The position numbers and the translations under genes were made by a program. A stretch of 64,000 nt of DNA, taken from an uncultured Bacteroidaceae bacterium (GTDB lineage Bacteria; Bacteroidota; Bacteroidia; Bacteroidales; Bacteroidaceae). The notes below the pieces were generated by a model, which saw only the letters and a program-made list of their open reading frames with translations, was not told where the DNA came from and ran no database searches. The stretch spans positions 1 to 64,000 of the forward strand of contig CALUIR010000012.1 of assembly GCA_944320785.1 (NCBI GenBank), read 5' to 3'. This document shows positions 7,931 to 16,185 of the stretch, in pieces (positions within the stretch are counted from its first letter, which is position 1; each line of letters opens with the position of its first letter).

Positions 7931-10711
7931 ATGAGACTCCTTGCCTTGACCGAAAAAAGGATAGCTATCTTAATGCTATGCCTGACATGCGCCATCCCGA
8001 TAATGAGCCAGACCAAGCAAACTGCATTATCGGGGAAGGTCATCGACACAGACACCCATGAGCCTGTTCCGCAAGCCACCATCCAACTTTTCACCCTCCC
8101 CGACAGCACTTTCGCAAAAGGAATGGTCAGCGGCAATGACGGCACTTTCCGCCTCACGCCCGTGAAGAAAGGGAAATACCTGCTGAAAATATCTTTCATA
8201 GGGTATGAGCCTTATTGGCAAAACATTGACCTTGCATCCGGCAAACCCGCAGACTTGAAAGAGATTCTTCTGAAGCCGGCCAGCATATTGCTCCATGAAA
8301 CCGTCATCACGGCTGAAGCACCACCCGTGACAGTAGAACAAGACACCACTGTGTTCAACACCTCTGCATACCGCGTGGCAGAAGGCTCCATGTTGGAAGA
8401 TTTGGTGAAGAAACTGCCCGGTGTGGAGGTGGACACCGACGGGAAAATCACCGTGAACGGAAAAGAGATAAAGAAAATCATGGTGGACGGGAAAGAGTTC
8501 TTCAGCGATGACCCGCAATTGGCCATGAAAAACCTGCCGGTGGAAATCATCGAAAAAGTCAAGGCATACGACAAGAAATCAGACCTTGCAAGAGTAACCG
8601 GCATCGATGATGGAGAGGAAGAAGCAGTATTAGACCTCAGCGTGAAAAAAGAAATGAAAAAAGGATGGTTCGGAAACCTGATTGCAGGCTACGGGAACAA
8701 GGAACGCTATGAAGGAGGAGCTATGGCCAACCGTTTCAATGACCAGACACAAATATCCGTCATTGCTTCTGCTAACAACACCAATAACCAAGGCTTCTCT
8801 GAATTCGGCGACGCAGGGGCCGGCATGGGAGGCAATGCAGGAAACGGCATCAACACCTCCCAATCATTGGGCATCAACTTCTCGCACCACAAGGAAAAAA
8901 TAGAGATGGGAGGAGACATCCGATACGGACATTCGCAAAAAGACGCGTGGACCAAGAGCCAATCCGAGAACTACCTGCAAAACAGTTCCTATTATATCAA
9001 CAGCCATGACAACTCAAAGAGGAAACAACATAATGTGTCCGGGAGTTTCCGAATGGAATGGCGTCCCGACACATTGACCAATATCATCTTCCGCCCGTCG
9101 GCTTCCTACTCAAAATCAAATTCGCACAGTTATGGCAACTCTGCCACATTCGACAACGGACAAGACTCCATCAACGCCAAACAATCCGACAACCACGGCA
9201 GGAACAACCGCCTGTCGGCAAGGGGAAACCTGCAAATCAACCGCCGCCTGCAAGGGAAACCGGGAAGGAACCTCACCCTGCGGATCAATTTCAACTACAA
9301 TGCCTCCAACTCCGACCAATGGAACTACTCAGACACACGCTTCTTCCAAAACGACAGCATCTCGCAACTATCCCGCTACAACGATGGGGAAAACGGCAAC
9401 AACAGTTACCGCATACAAATGGCCTATATCGAACCCATCCTCACCAACCGCTTCCTACAATTCAGCTACAGCTACCAATACCGCACAGGCCACTCGCAGA
9501 AATACGTGTACGACATAAGCGAGGAAGCAACTTCCACCCAACGGATGGATTCGCTCAGCGACAAATCCACCAACAAATACATGACACACGAACTTCAAAC
9601 CTCCTTCCGTACCGTCCGCGAAAAATACATGTACAACATCGGCATCAGCATCTCGCCCCAGAAATCAACAACCAACACCACTTTAGGTCCCAACGCAAAA
9701 GGGCTGCTCACGCAAAACGTATGGAACTACTCACCCACGTTTGACTTCCGCTACCGTTTCTCCAAACAGGAGCAACTCAGGCTGATGTACCGGGGAAACA
9801 GTTCCGCGCCCGACATCGAAGACTTGCAAGCCGTGAAGGATGTGAGCGACCCCATGAACCTGGTTTACGGGAACCCCTCGCTCAAACCCTCGTACAACAA
9901 CCGCCTGACAATACACTACAACCGCTATTCACAGGAGACGCAACGGGGCATGATGGCCAACTTCTCTTTCAACAACACCATCAACAGCACTACGAACAAA
10001 GTAACCTACAATCCGGAAACAGGCGGGAAAATCACCAACATCGTCAATGTGAACGGCAATTGGAACACGCGGTTCTTCTACTCCTTCAATACCCCGTTCA
10101 AAAACAAGAAGTTCACCTTCAATGCCTATACCAATGCCTACTACCAAAACATGGTAGGATTCAGCAGCGTGGAAAACGCCGATGCGGAACGAAGCACCAC
10201 ACGGAGCCTCAACCTCTTTGAAAGACTGAGGAGCAACTACCGTGACGAACGGTTCGACATCGGGCTGGCCGGCTCCATCCGCTACAACTTCTCGCGCAAC
10301 ACCACCCAAGATAAAAACAACCGCGAAACCTTTGACTACGTAGTGGAAGCCAATGCCAACATCACCCTTCCATGGGACATTTACCTATCCACAGACATCA
10401 ACTACAACATCAAGTCCGGCTACGGGGAAGGATTTGACAAGAACACCTTCTTGTGGAATGCTCAAGTATCCAAAAACTTCCTCAAAAAAAAGCAGGCCAC
10501 CCTAAGGTTCAAGATATACGACATCCTGCAACAAAGAAGCAACATCTCACGCACCATCACGGCCAACTACATACAAGATTCCGAGAGCAACACCCTCAGC
10601 AGCTACTTCATGGTGCATTTCGTATATCGGCTCAACACGTGGGGAAAAGGCCGCCCCTCCGCAGGAGGCATGCCGCCAAAAGGCGGAAGACCGCCCCATG
10701 GCAGAGGATGA
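7931..10711 (+). CDS. Outer membrane beta-barrel protein with carboxypeptidase-like N-terminal domain (TonB-receptor-like)
   Basis: 926 residues. A signal peptide (about 1-26) is followed by a carboxypeptidase regulatory-like Ig fold (ALSGKVIDTDTHEPVPQATIQLF, about 30-115). Next is a plug-like segment (LVKKLPGVEVDTDGKITVNGKEIKKIMVDGKEFF) and a long barrel rich in aromatic/Asn strands ending VHFVYRLNTWGKGRPSAGGMPPKGGRPPHGRG. This matches the OMP_b-brl_3 type, not classical SusC. The Gly/Pro/Arg-rich tail after the last strand is unusual, since such barrels normally end at an aromatic residue. The cargo is unknown; there is no SusD partner. Likely monocistronic. Confidence 0.85.
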   Translation: MRLLALTEKRIAILMLCLTCAIPIMSQTKQTALSGKVIDTDTHEPVPQATIQLFTLPDSTFAKGMVSGNDGTFRLTPVKKGKYLLKISFIGYEPYWQNIDLASGKPADLKEILLKPASILLHETVITAEAPPVTVEQDTTVFNTSAYRVAEGSMLEDLVKKLPGVEVDTDGKITVNGKEIKKIMVDGKEFFSDDPQLAMKNLPVEIIEKVKAYDKKSDLARVTGIDDGEEEAVLDLSVKKEMKKGWFGNLIAGYGNKERYEGGAMANRFNDQTQISVIASANNTNNQGFSEFGDAGAGMGGNAGNGINTSQSLGINFSHHKEKIEMGGDIRYGHSQKDAWTKSQSENYLQNSSYYINSHDNSKRKQHNVSGSFRMEWRPDTLTNIIFRPSASYSKSNSHSYGNSATFDNGQDSINAKQSDNHGRNNRLSARGNLQINRRLQGKPGRNLTLRINFNYNASNSDQWNYSDTRFFQNDSISQLSRYNDGENGNNSYRIQMAYIEPILTNRFLQFSYSYQYRTGHSQKYVYDISEEATSTQRMDSLSDKSTNKYMTHELQTSFRTVREKYMYNIGISISPQKSTTNTTLGPNAKGLLTQNVWNYSPTFDFRYRFSKQEQLRLMYRGNSSAPDIEDLQAVKDVSDPMNLVYGNPSLKPSYNNRLTIHYNRYSQETQRGMMANFSFNNTINSTTNKVTYNPETGGKITNIVNVNGNWNTRFFYSFNTPFKNKKFTFNAYTNAYYQNMVGFSSVENADAERSTTRSLNLFERLRSNYRDERFDIGLAGSIRYNFSRNTTQDKNNRETFDYVVEANANITLPWDIYLSTDINYNIKSGYGEGFDKNTFLWNAQVSKNFLKKKQATLRFKIYDILQQRSNISRTITANYIQDSESNTLSSYFMVHFVYRLNTWGKGRPSAGGMPPKGGRPPHGRG

Positions 10712-10848
10712 ACGCCCCGCCTGCACCTGAGGGACAAAGCATCCGCCCCTGCCTTTCGCGCCGCATCCCTGCAAATGCCGCCGCCCGCGCTACATTGGCT
10801 TCCCCCAAACCACCCGCAACTCGCACCTATCCAACCGGGACAAACCCG

Positions 10849-10953
10849 CAATTTGACCCGTCAAAATCACAATTTGACCCGTCAAAATCACAATTCGACC
10901 CGTCAAAATCACAATTTGACCCGTCAAAATCACAATTTGACCCGTCAAAGCCG
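10849..10953. repeat. Five tandem 21-nt palindromic repeats (TTTGACCCGTCAAA core)
   Basis: In the 343-nt gap between the beta-barrel gene and cls, units start at 10849, 10870, 10891, 10912 and 10933, each exactly 21 nt apart. Every unit contains TTTGAC-CC-GTCAAA, a perfect dyad with 6-bp arms; the third has TTCGAC in the left arm. The period of 21 is a multiple of three, so it creates open frames on both strands, but these look like artefacts. The array lies 55 nt upstream of the cls -7 box. Nothing else recognisable fills the gap. Confidence 0.9.
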
Positions 10954-11007
10954 CCCGTCCACCCGCATAAATCCGCCACCTCGCGAAGAATATTCCGCAG
11001 ATTTTCC

Positions 11008-11015
11008 TAATTTTG
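11008..11015 (+). promoter_or_regulatory. -7 element (TAATTTTG) of cls
   Basis: TAATTTTG lies 39 nt before the cls ATG at 11055. There is no TTTG at the -33 distance; the palindromic array ends 55 nt upstream. Confidence 0.5.
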
Positions 11016-11054
11016 TGGCAAGCAACCCAAAGTAGCATCAAACGTTCAAAGAAG

Positions 11055-12491
11055 ATGGATTGGAGCGCATTCCTCAACCCCATAGTGGGCAACATAGTGA
11101 ATTTCATCTATTTTGCTATCATCGCGGGAACCATTGTCGTAGTCATCCTCGACAACCGCAACCCCGTAAAAACCATCGCATGGATACTCGTCCTGACGTT
11201 CCTGCCTTTCATCGGCCTAGTATTTTACATCTTTTTCGGCAGGAACATCCACCGCGAACGCATCCTGAACAAAAAAAGCTACAAGAGACTCACACGGAAG
11301 CCTTTCCAAGAATCCTTGCCGCAAGCCTCGTTCAACGGCACGCCGGAGCAGAACGAACTCATCAACCTGTTCCAACGCACAAACAAAGCCCTCCTTTTCG
11401 ATGGAAACAGCATCGAGACCTACACCTCCGGCAAAGAAGAAACCATCGCCTTGGTGCAGGAACTATACAAGGCCCGCAGCCATATCCATCTGGAATACTA
11501 CATCTTCGAGGATGACGCAGTGGGCCGCCTGATACGCGACGTGTTGATAGACAAAGCAAAAGAAGGCGTGAAGGTGCGGCTGCTGTACGACGACGTGGGC
11601 TGCTGGCACGTCCCCAAGCAATTTTATGAAGAAATGAAAGAAGCGGGCATCGAAGTGCGCAGTTTCCTGAAAGTGCGCTTCCCGCAGTTCACCAGCAAGG
11701 TGAACTACCGCAACCATCGGAAAATTACTGTCATTGACGGCAAGACCGGATTCACGGGAGGCATGAACATTGCAGAAAGATACGTAAAAGGCTTTGAATG
11801 GGGCATCTGGCGAGACACCCAGATAAAAATCAAGGGAAAAGCCGTTTACGGGCTGCAAACCACCTTCCTGACAGACTGGTACATGATGGACCAGACGCTC
11901 ATCACCGACAATGCCTACTTCCCCAACATGGAAGCCGCCGGAGACATCATCATGCAGACAGTCACATCAGATCCCATCAGCCCGTGGAAGGAAATCATGC
12001 AAGGGCTTACGATGGCTCTCCACAATGCCAAGACATATTTTTACATACAAACGCCTTACTTCCTTCCCACCGAACCCATCCTGTTTGCCATGCAGACGGC
12101 AGCACTGGCCGGCGTGGATGTCAGGCTGATGATTCCGCAACGGGCAGATAGCCATCTTACCCATTTTGCTTCCTGCTCTTACCTGAATGACATCATGAAA
12201 GCCGGTGTCAAAGTCTATTTCTACCAGAAAGGATTCCTGCACTCCAAGCTCATGGTGTCAGATGATTGCCTTGCCACCGTAGGCTCCACCAACATGGATT
12301 TCCGCAGCTTTGAACACAATTTTGAAGTCAACACCTTCATCTATGACAAAGGCATTGCACTGAGAATGAAAGATATCTTCCTGCAAGACCAGAAAGATTC
12401 CCTGCCTGTCACCGGGAAACGCTGGAAAAAACGCCCCGTGAAACAAAAAGTCATCGAATCAATCGTGAGGCTCTTGGCGCCCCTCCTCTGA
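11055..12491 (+). CDS. cls: Cardiolipin synthase
   Basis: 478 residues. Two N-terminal membrane helices (IVGNIVNFIYFAIIAGTIVVVIL and TIAWILVLTFLPFIGLVFYIFF) precede two phospholipase-D domains with HKD motifs HRKITVID (about 225) and HSKLMVSD (about 397). These carry out transfer between phosphatidylglycerol molecules to make cardiolipin at the inner membrane. Length and layout match bacterial ClsA. Start chosen at MDWSAFLNP; an upstream in-frame ATG at 11013 lies within the -7 box and is unlikely. The 3' end overlaps rsmD by 33 nt tail to tail. Confidence 0.93.
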   Translation: MDWSAFLNPIVGNIVNFIYFAIIAGTIVVVILDNRNPVKTIAWILVLTFLPFIGLVFYIFFGRNIHRERILNKKSYKRLTRKPFQESLPQASFNGTPEQNELINLFQRTNKALLFDGNSIETYTSGKEETIALVQELYKARSHIHLEYYIFEDDAVGRLIRDVLIDKAKEGVKVRLLYDDVGCWHVPKQFYEEMKEAGIEVRSFLKVRFPQFTSKVNYRNHRKITVIDGKTGFTGGMNIAERYVKGFEWGIWRDTQIKIKGKAVYGLQTTFLTDWYMMDQTLITDNAYFPNMEAAGDIIMQTVTSDPISPWKEIMQGLTMALHNAKTYFYIQTPYFLPTEPILFAMQTAALAGVDVRLMIPQRADSHLTHFASCSYLNDIMKAGVKVYFYQKGFLHSKLMVSDDCLATVGSTNMDFRSFEHNFEVNTFIYDKGIALRMKDIFLQDQKDSLPVTGKRWKKRPVKQKVIESIVRLLAPLL

Positions 12492-13025
12492 CCAAAGGAA
12501 AAAAGAAAAATTCACGCTCCCATACACCCTTCTTTCCACAAAGCAAGGATGCAGCTCGAAGTTGTTCCTTTTTCCATGCTCCAACACCAGCAGGCCACCC
12601 GGTTTCAACACGGCATGCCGCAAAACCAAGTCCGGCAATTCAGGCAATTCCGGAAGGTCATAAGGAGGGTCGGCAAAAACAAAATCAAACTGCTCATGGC
12701 AATGCGCAACATACTTGAATACATCTCCACGGCAAGGGAACCATTCCGCAATTCCCAAATCCTTCTTGATCTTGGATATGAAAGCATAATGCAAAGGCTC
12801 CTTCTCCACGGAGACCACTCGTGCGCACCCTCTCGACAACAGTTCCAAGCTGATGCTGCCCGTCCCCGCAAACAAGTCAAGCGCCGAAAGGCACTCCTCG
12901 TAATCCAGCCGGTTACCTAACACATTAAACAAGTTCTCTTTCGCGAAATCCGTCGTGGGCCTCGCCTTGAACGTCCGAGGCACCTCGAACCTACGCCCCT
13001 TGTATTTACCGCTTATCACTCTCAT
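12459..13025 (-). CDS. rsmD: 16S rRNA (guanine(966)-N2)-methyltransferase
   Basis: 188 residues with the RsmD signatures: MRVISGKYKGRRFEVP at the N-terminus, RPTTDFAKENLFNVL, the SAM-binding DLFAGTGSISLELLSRGC (about 50) and the catalytic FADPPYDLP (about 117). It methylates G966 of 16S rRNA. It is the third gene of a minus-strand trio with the pilin-like and DUF3822 genes, following DUF3822 by 25 nt. The DUF3822-rsmD pairing is conserved in Bacteroidetes. Its last 33 nt overlap the end of cls on the other strand. Confidence 0.93.
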   Translation of the reverse strand: MRVISGKYKGRRFEVPRTFKARPTTDFAKENLFNVLGNRLDYEECLSALDLFAGTGSISLELLSRGCARVVSVEKEPLHYAFISKIKKDLGIAEWFPCRGDVFKYVAHCHEQFDFVFADPPYDLPELPELPDLVLRHAVLKPGGLLVLEHGKRNNFELHPCFVERRVYGSVNFSFFLWSEEGRQEPHD

Positions 13026-13050
13026 CTGCGTCTGTCCACCCTAAAATAGT

Positions 13051-13896
13051 TCACTTGAAATCAAATAACAATGCCGACTGCAAATCGAAAGGAACCGTTT
13101 CCGCGTCACCGTCAAACATACGGCAAAACTCCGAATCCGGGTTCATCACGAAAACATGACGGACAAAAACACGCAACTCATCCAACATGTCGCCCGAAAA
13201 CGATGCCAAACTCCCCGCCACATGCAGTTCATCACGCTCTTGGGCGTACCCTTGCTGTTTCCACACATACAGCAAATAGTATAACACATCCGCCGCGCCA
13301 TGCACCGAAAAGGAATTGCCAAACAAAAAATGCCCCCGGTCGAAACAAAAGACATACAGGAAGCCATCCTCTATGCAAGCGTACATTTTCCGCGTATTCC
13401 CCCATGAAGATTTGCTCCCGAAGTATTCCAACAGAAGAGTCGCCGATGAATAGACATGCACCTCCGGGCAAGCATGCGACAACAGTTCCCATACCGGGCG
13501 GCCAATGGCAAAAAGGATCTTCACATTCCCCCTCTCCCATTCGTTGCACAATACCCGTTCATCCTCCCCTTGCCTGCAATTAGAATAAAAAAACAAAGGG
13601 TAATGGGCCTCATCATCTGGCAAGAAGCCTTCTGGAAAGAAAGCGAAACGTGCATCTGCACACACCACATTCACACGCTTATAAGCATATTGGAACACTT
13701 CTTCCGCCAACAGGCGTTTCACATTCACCAAAAAAGGCAAGGAAACATCCACCGGACAAGGAAAATAATGCAAACCTTGGGCAGAAAAAGGATCATAGAT
13801 AAAAAAAGAAAATCCATCCGCACACAGGCGGATGGATAAAGTGTACAAATTCGACTTGCTAAAATCTATCTTGCCAATAGCTGCCCTGTCAAGCAT
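13051..13896 (-). CDS. DUF3822 family protein
   Basis: 281 residues recognised as DUF3822 from its place directly upstream of rsmD and from its opening KSNLYTLSIRLCADGFSFFIYDP, followed by an actin-like/ASKHA-like pattern. Function is not established. It follows the 228-residue pilin-like gene by 11 nt and precedes rsmD by 25 nt, so it is probably translated from the same mRNA. No signal peptide or membrane helix, so it is predicted to be cytoplasmic. Confidence 0.78.
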   Translation of the reverse strand: MLDRAAIGKIDFSKSNLYTLSIRLCADGFSFFIYDPFSAQGLHYFPCPVDVSLPFLVNVKRLLAEEVFQYAYKRVNVVCADARFAFFPEGFLPDDEAHYPLFFYSNCRQGEDERVLCNEWERGNVKILFAIGRPVWELLSHACPEVHVYSSATLLLEYFGSKSSWGNTRKMYACIEDGFLYVFCFDRGHFLFGNSFSVHGAADVLYYLLYVWKQQGYAQERDELHVAGSLASFSGDMLDELRVFVRHVFVMNPDSEFCRMFDGDAETVPFDLQSALLFDFK

Positions 13897-13907
13897 AAAC
13901 CACTTGA

Positions 13908-14594
13908 TTATTCCCAGTTACCCGCATTGTTATTCGGCGTTTCAATAGAGCCGACCTGCAAACCGGGATACCTCGACAATTTGTTGGCCATATCAATCAA
14001 GTTGATGACTTCCTGCTTGTCAAGCCCCTGCAAATAAACCTTGTAAGGGGTCTTTGCCTCAAACAGATAAATTGGAGCGCCCGATTTCGTTGTATCGCTC
14101 TTGGCCGCCATCTCAAACTGTGCGCCGCCTCCGAAAGGCACATATCTCATGGAATCCGCATTGAAGCCTTTGGGGTATATCGTGTCAAGCACGCTCACCC
14201 ACAAAGTGTCACGACGGAATCCCATTAAGCCTTCTTTTTCTACTTCTTTCCAGTTGCCGGTTTTCTTTGCCTTTTCAATAATCTTCACGGCTTTCTTCTC
14301 TGTCATTCCGTTCTCCAATTGCTCATCGCTCAACACACCTTCCTTTGCCACAAAAGGTATCTTCTGCGTCTTCACGAAATCAATCAAAGTATCGAAACTT
14401 GCAGTGTAATGGCCTTGATGCTGGTTACGATACTCCACTTGAGCCTTACGAATGTCAATCAAACGGGCAATGACTTGCGCTTCTCTTGCTTTTTGTGTTT
14501 CCTCAAATTCTATCGGCCCCATGATACTGCCATAGCAGATATAAACCAGGACACACACACAAGCGACTAATACGACATTAATTACAGTCTTCAT
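13908..14594 (-). CDS. Pilin-like single-pass membrane protein of unknown function
   Basis: 228 residues. One N-terminal membrane helix (VINVVLVACVCVLVYICYG, about 4-22) runs into an amphipathic helix (EETQKAREAQVIARLIDIRKAQVEYRNQHQGHYTASFDTLIDFV). This resembles the pseudopilin N-terminus with the stalk helix and first turn, but there is no prepilin peptidase site. The rest is predicted extracytoplasmic and ends in an Asn-rich tail. First gene of the operon with DUF3822 and rsmD. The function is unknown; the pilin analogy is structural inference. Confidence 0.75.
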   Translation of the reverse strand: MKTVINVVLVACVCVLVYICYGSIMGPIEFEETQKAREAQVIARLIDIRKAQVEYRNQHQGHYTASFDTLIDFVKTQKIPFVAKEGVLSDEQLENGMTEKKAVKIIEKAKKTGNWKEVEKEGLMGFRRDTLWVSVLDTIYPKGFNADSMRYVPFGGGAQFEMAAKSDTTKSGAPIYLFEAKTPYKVYLQGLDKQEVINLIDMANKLSRYPGLQVGSIETPNNNAGNWE

Positions 14595-14629
14595 GATAAA
14601 TATTGTTTTTTTAGTTTATATTCGTAGCG

Positions 14630-14637
14630 CAAAAATA
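14630..14637 (-). promoter_or_regulatory. -7 element (TATTTTTG) of the pilin-like/DUF3822/rsmD operon
   Basis: Minus-strand TATTTTTG lies 36 nt upstream of the ATG at 14594. No TTTG at the consensus -33 position. Confidence 0.5.
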
Positions 14638-14690
14638 AAGTAAATTAATCTATAAAACGAGGAATCAACAGACTTTTTATTACATAAAAA

Positions 14691-16115
14691 ATGATAAATC
14701 AATATTTGGAACAACAAATTAAGCTTTTTTTTCAATACCCGCCCACTTCTGAACAAGAGCAGGCTATAAAATCCTTGTCCGAATTCCTGCTTCCTGCGTC
14801 ATCTGAAGCGGTTTTCATCCTGCAAGGCTTCGCCGGGACAGGCAAGACCGCCTTGACAGGCGCACTCGTGCAAGCATTGAATGCCACCGGCCAAAAATGC
14901 ATCCTGCTGGCACCAACTGGAAGAGCCGCCAAAATATTAGCAGCATACTCCGGACATCCGGCTTACACTATCCACAAAAAGATATACCGCCAGAAAAGCT
15001 TTTCCAATGAAATGTCCAACTTCGACTTGGACAAGAACCTGCACACGGACACTTTGTTCATTGTTGATGAGGCCTCCATGATTTCCAACCGCATTTCTGC
15101 CACATCCAACTTCGGAAGCGGCAGGTTATTGGAAGATCTGGTGCAATTCGTATTCTCAGGCACAGGATGCAAGTTGCTCATCATCGGCGACACCGCACAG
15201 CTTCCTCCCGTTGGAGAAACAGGCAGTCCTGCGCTTTCCGCGAACACCTTGGCAGGATACGGACTAGAACTAAAGCAGATATGCCTTACGAAAACCGTCC
15301 GGCAAGCGGAAGAATCAGGCATCCTTTACAATGCCACCCGCCTGCGGGAATGCATTGCAGCCGGGCAGACCGGCATCCTGCCCCAAATGCATTTGCAAGG
15401 ATTCAACGACATCCGCCGACTGCCAGGGAATGAACTGGTGGACACCTTGAACAGTTGCTACGAACAAGACGGCATGAGCGACACAATTGTCATCTGCCGT
15501 TCCAACAAACAAGCCAACAGATACAACAACGGGATACGCAACACCCTCCTTTTCCGCGAAGAAGAAATAGAAAGCGGAGACGTGCTGATGGTGGCAAAAA
15601 ACAATTATTTCTGGGGGAACAGCAACAAAGAACTTGAGTTTATCGCCAACGGGGAAATTGCCATCGTGAAACGCATCCGCCACACCACCTCGCTTTACGG
15701 CTTCCACTTTGCCGATGCCCTGCTGGCATTCCCCGATTGCAACGACATCGAGATAGAGGCTAAAATCCTGTTAGAAACCCTTCATTCTGATGCACCGGCA
15801 TTGTCAAAAGAAGACAACGACCGTTTGTTCTACGCCATTTTAGAAGACTATGCGGACATCAGCAACAAGCGCGAGAAAATGAAACGGATGAAAGAAAATC
15901 CCTATTATAATGCGCTACAGGTGAAATACGCCTATGCCATTACAGGCCACAAAGCACAGGGAGGGCAATGGAAAAATGTGTTTCTCGACCAAGGCTACGT
16001 CACACCCGACATGGCATCAGCCGATTATTTCCGATGGCTGTACACAGCATTCACACGCGCCACACAAAAACTTTACTTGGTCAATTTCCCGCAAAAACAA
16101 ATAGAGGAGCAGTGA
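14691..16115 (+). CDS. RecD-like ATP-dependent DNA helicase (SF1B)
   Basis: 474 residues. Walker A GFAGTGKTALTG (about 46) and Walker B TLFIVDEASM (about 120) lie in the first RecA-like domain. LIIGDTAQLPPVGE is motif III and TKTVRQAEESGILYNATRLR is motif IV-like. AYAITGHKAQGGQWKNVFLDQ with WLYTAFTRATQKLYLV marks the UvrD-type C-terminal domain. It is shorter than RecD2 (~700) and lacks the N-terminal extension, as do many Bacteroidetes RecD-like helicases. Role in DNA repair or recombination is inferred. It converges with alaS. Confidence 0.88.
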   Translation: MINQYLEQQIKLFFQYPPTSEQEQAIKSLSEFLLPASSEAVFILQGFAGTGKTALTGALVQALNATGQKCILLAPTGRAAKILAAYSGHPAYTIHKKIYRQKSFSNEMSNFDLDKNLHTDTLFIVDEASMISNRISATSNFGSGRLLEDLVQFVFSGTGCKLLIIGDTAQLPPVGETGSPALSANTLAGYGLELKQICLTKTVRQAEESGILYNATRLRECIAAGQTGILPQMHLQGFNDIRRLPGNELVDTLNSCYEQDGMSDTIVICRSNKQANRYNNGIRNTLLFREEEIESGDVLMVAKNNYFWGNSNKELEFIANGEIAIVKRIRHTTSLYGFHFADALLAFPDCNDIEIEAKILLETLHSDAPALSKEDNDRLFYAILEDYADISNKREKMKRMKENPYYNALQVKYAYAITGHKAQGGQWKNVFLDQGYVTPDMASADYFRWLYTAFTRATQKLYLVNFPQKQIEEQ

Positions 16116-16185
16116 ACCTGCCCCTCCATTTGCCTGCATGGCCATGCCAAAACCGCATCCACACAAATGACACGCGGCTTCGTGC

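Noticed and set aside
10849-10953. CRISPR array
   Set aside because: Copies abut without spacers of 25-40 nt and each unit is only 21 nt; no cas genes nearby.
10453-11107. Open frames on both strands through the 21-nt repeats (for example 10775-11035)
   Set aside because: The period of 21 keeps any frame open. The translations are low-complexity, lack start context and differ on each strand; the DNA is best explained as a palindromic repeat array.
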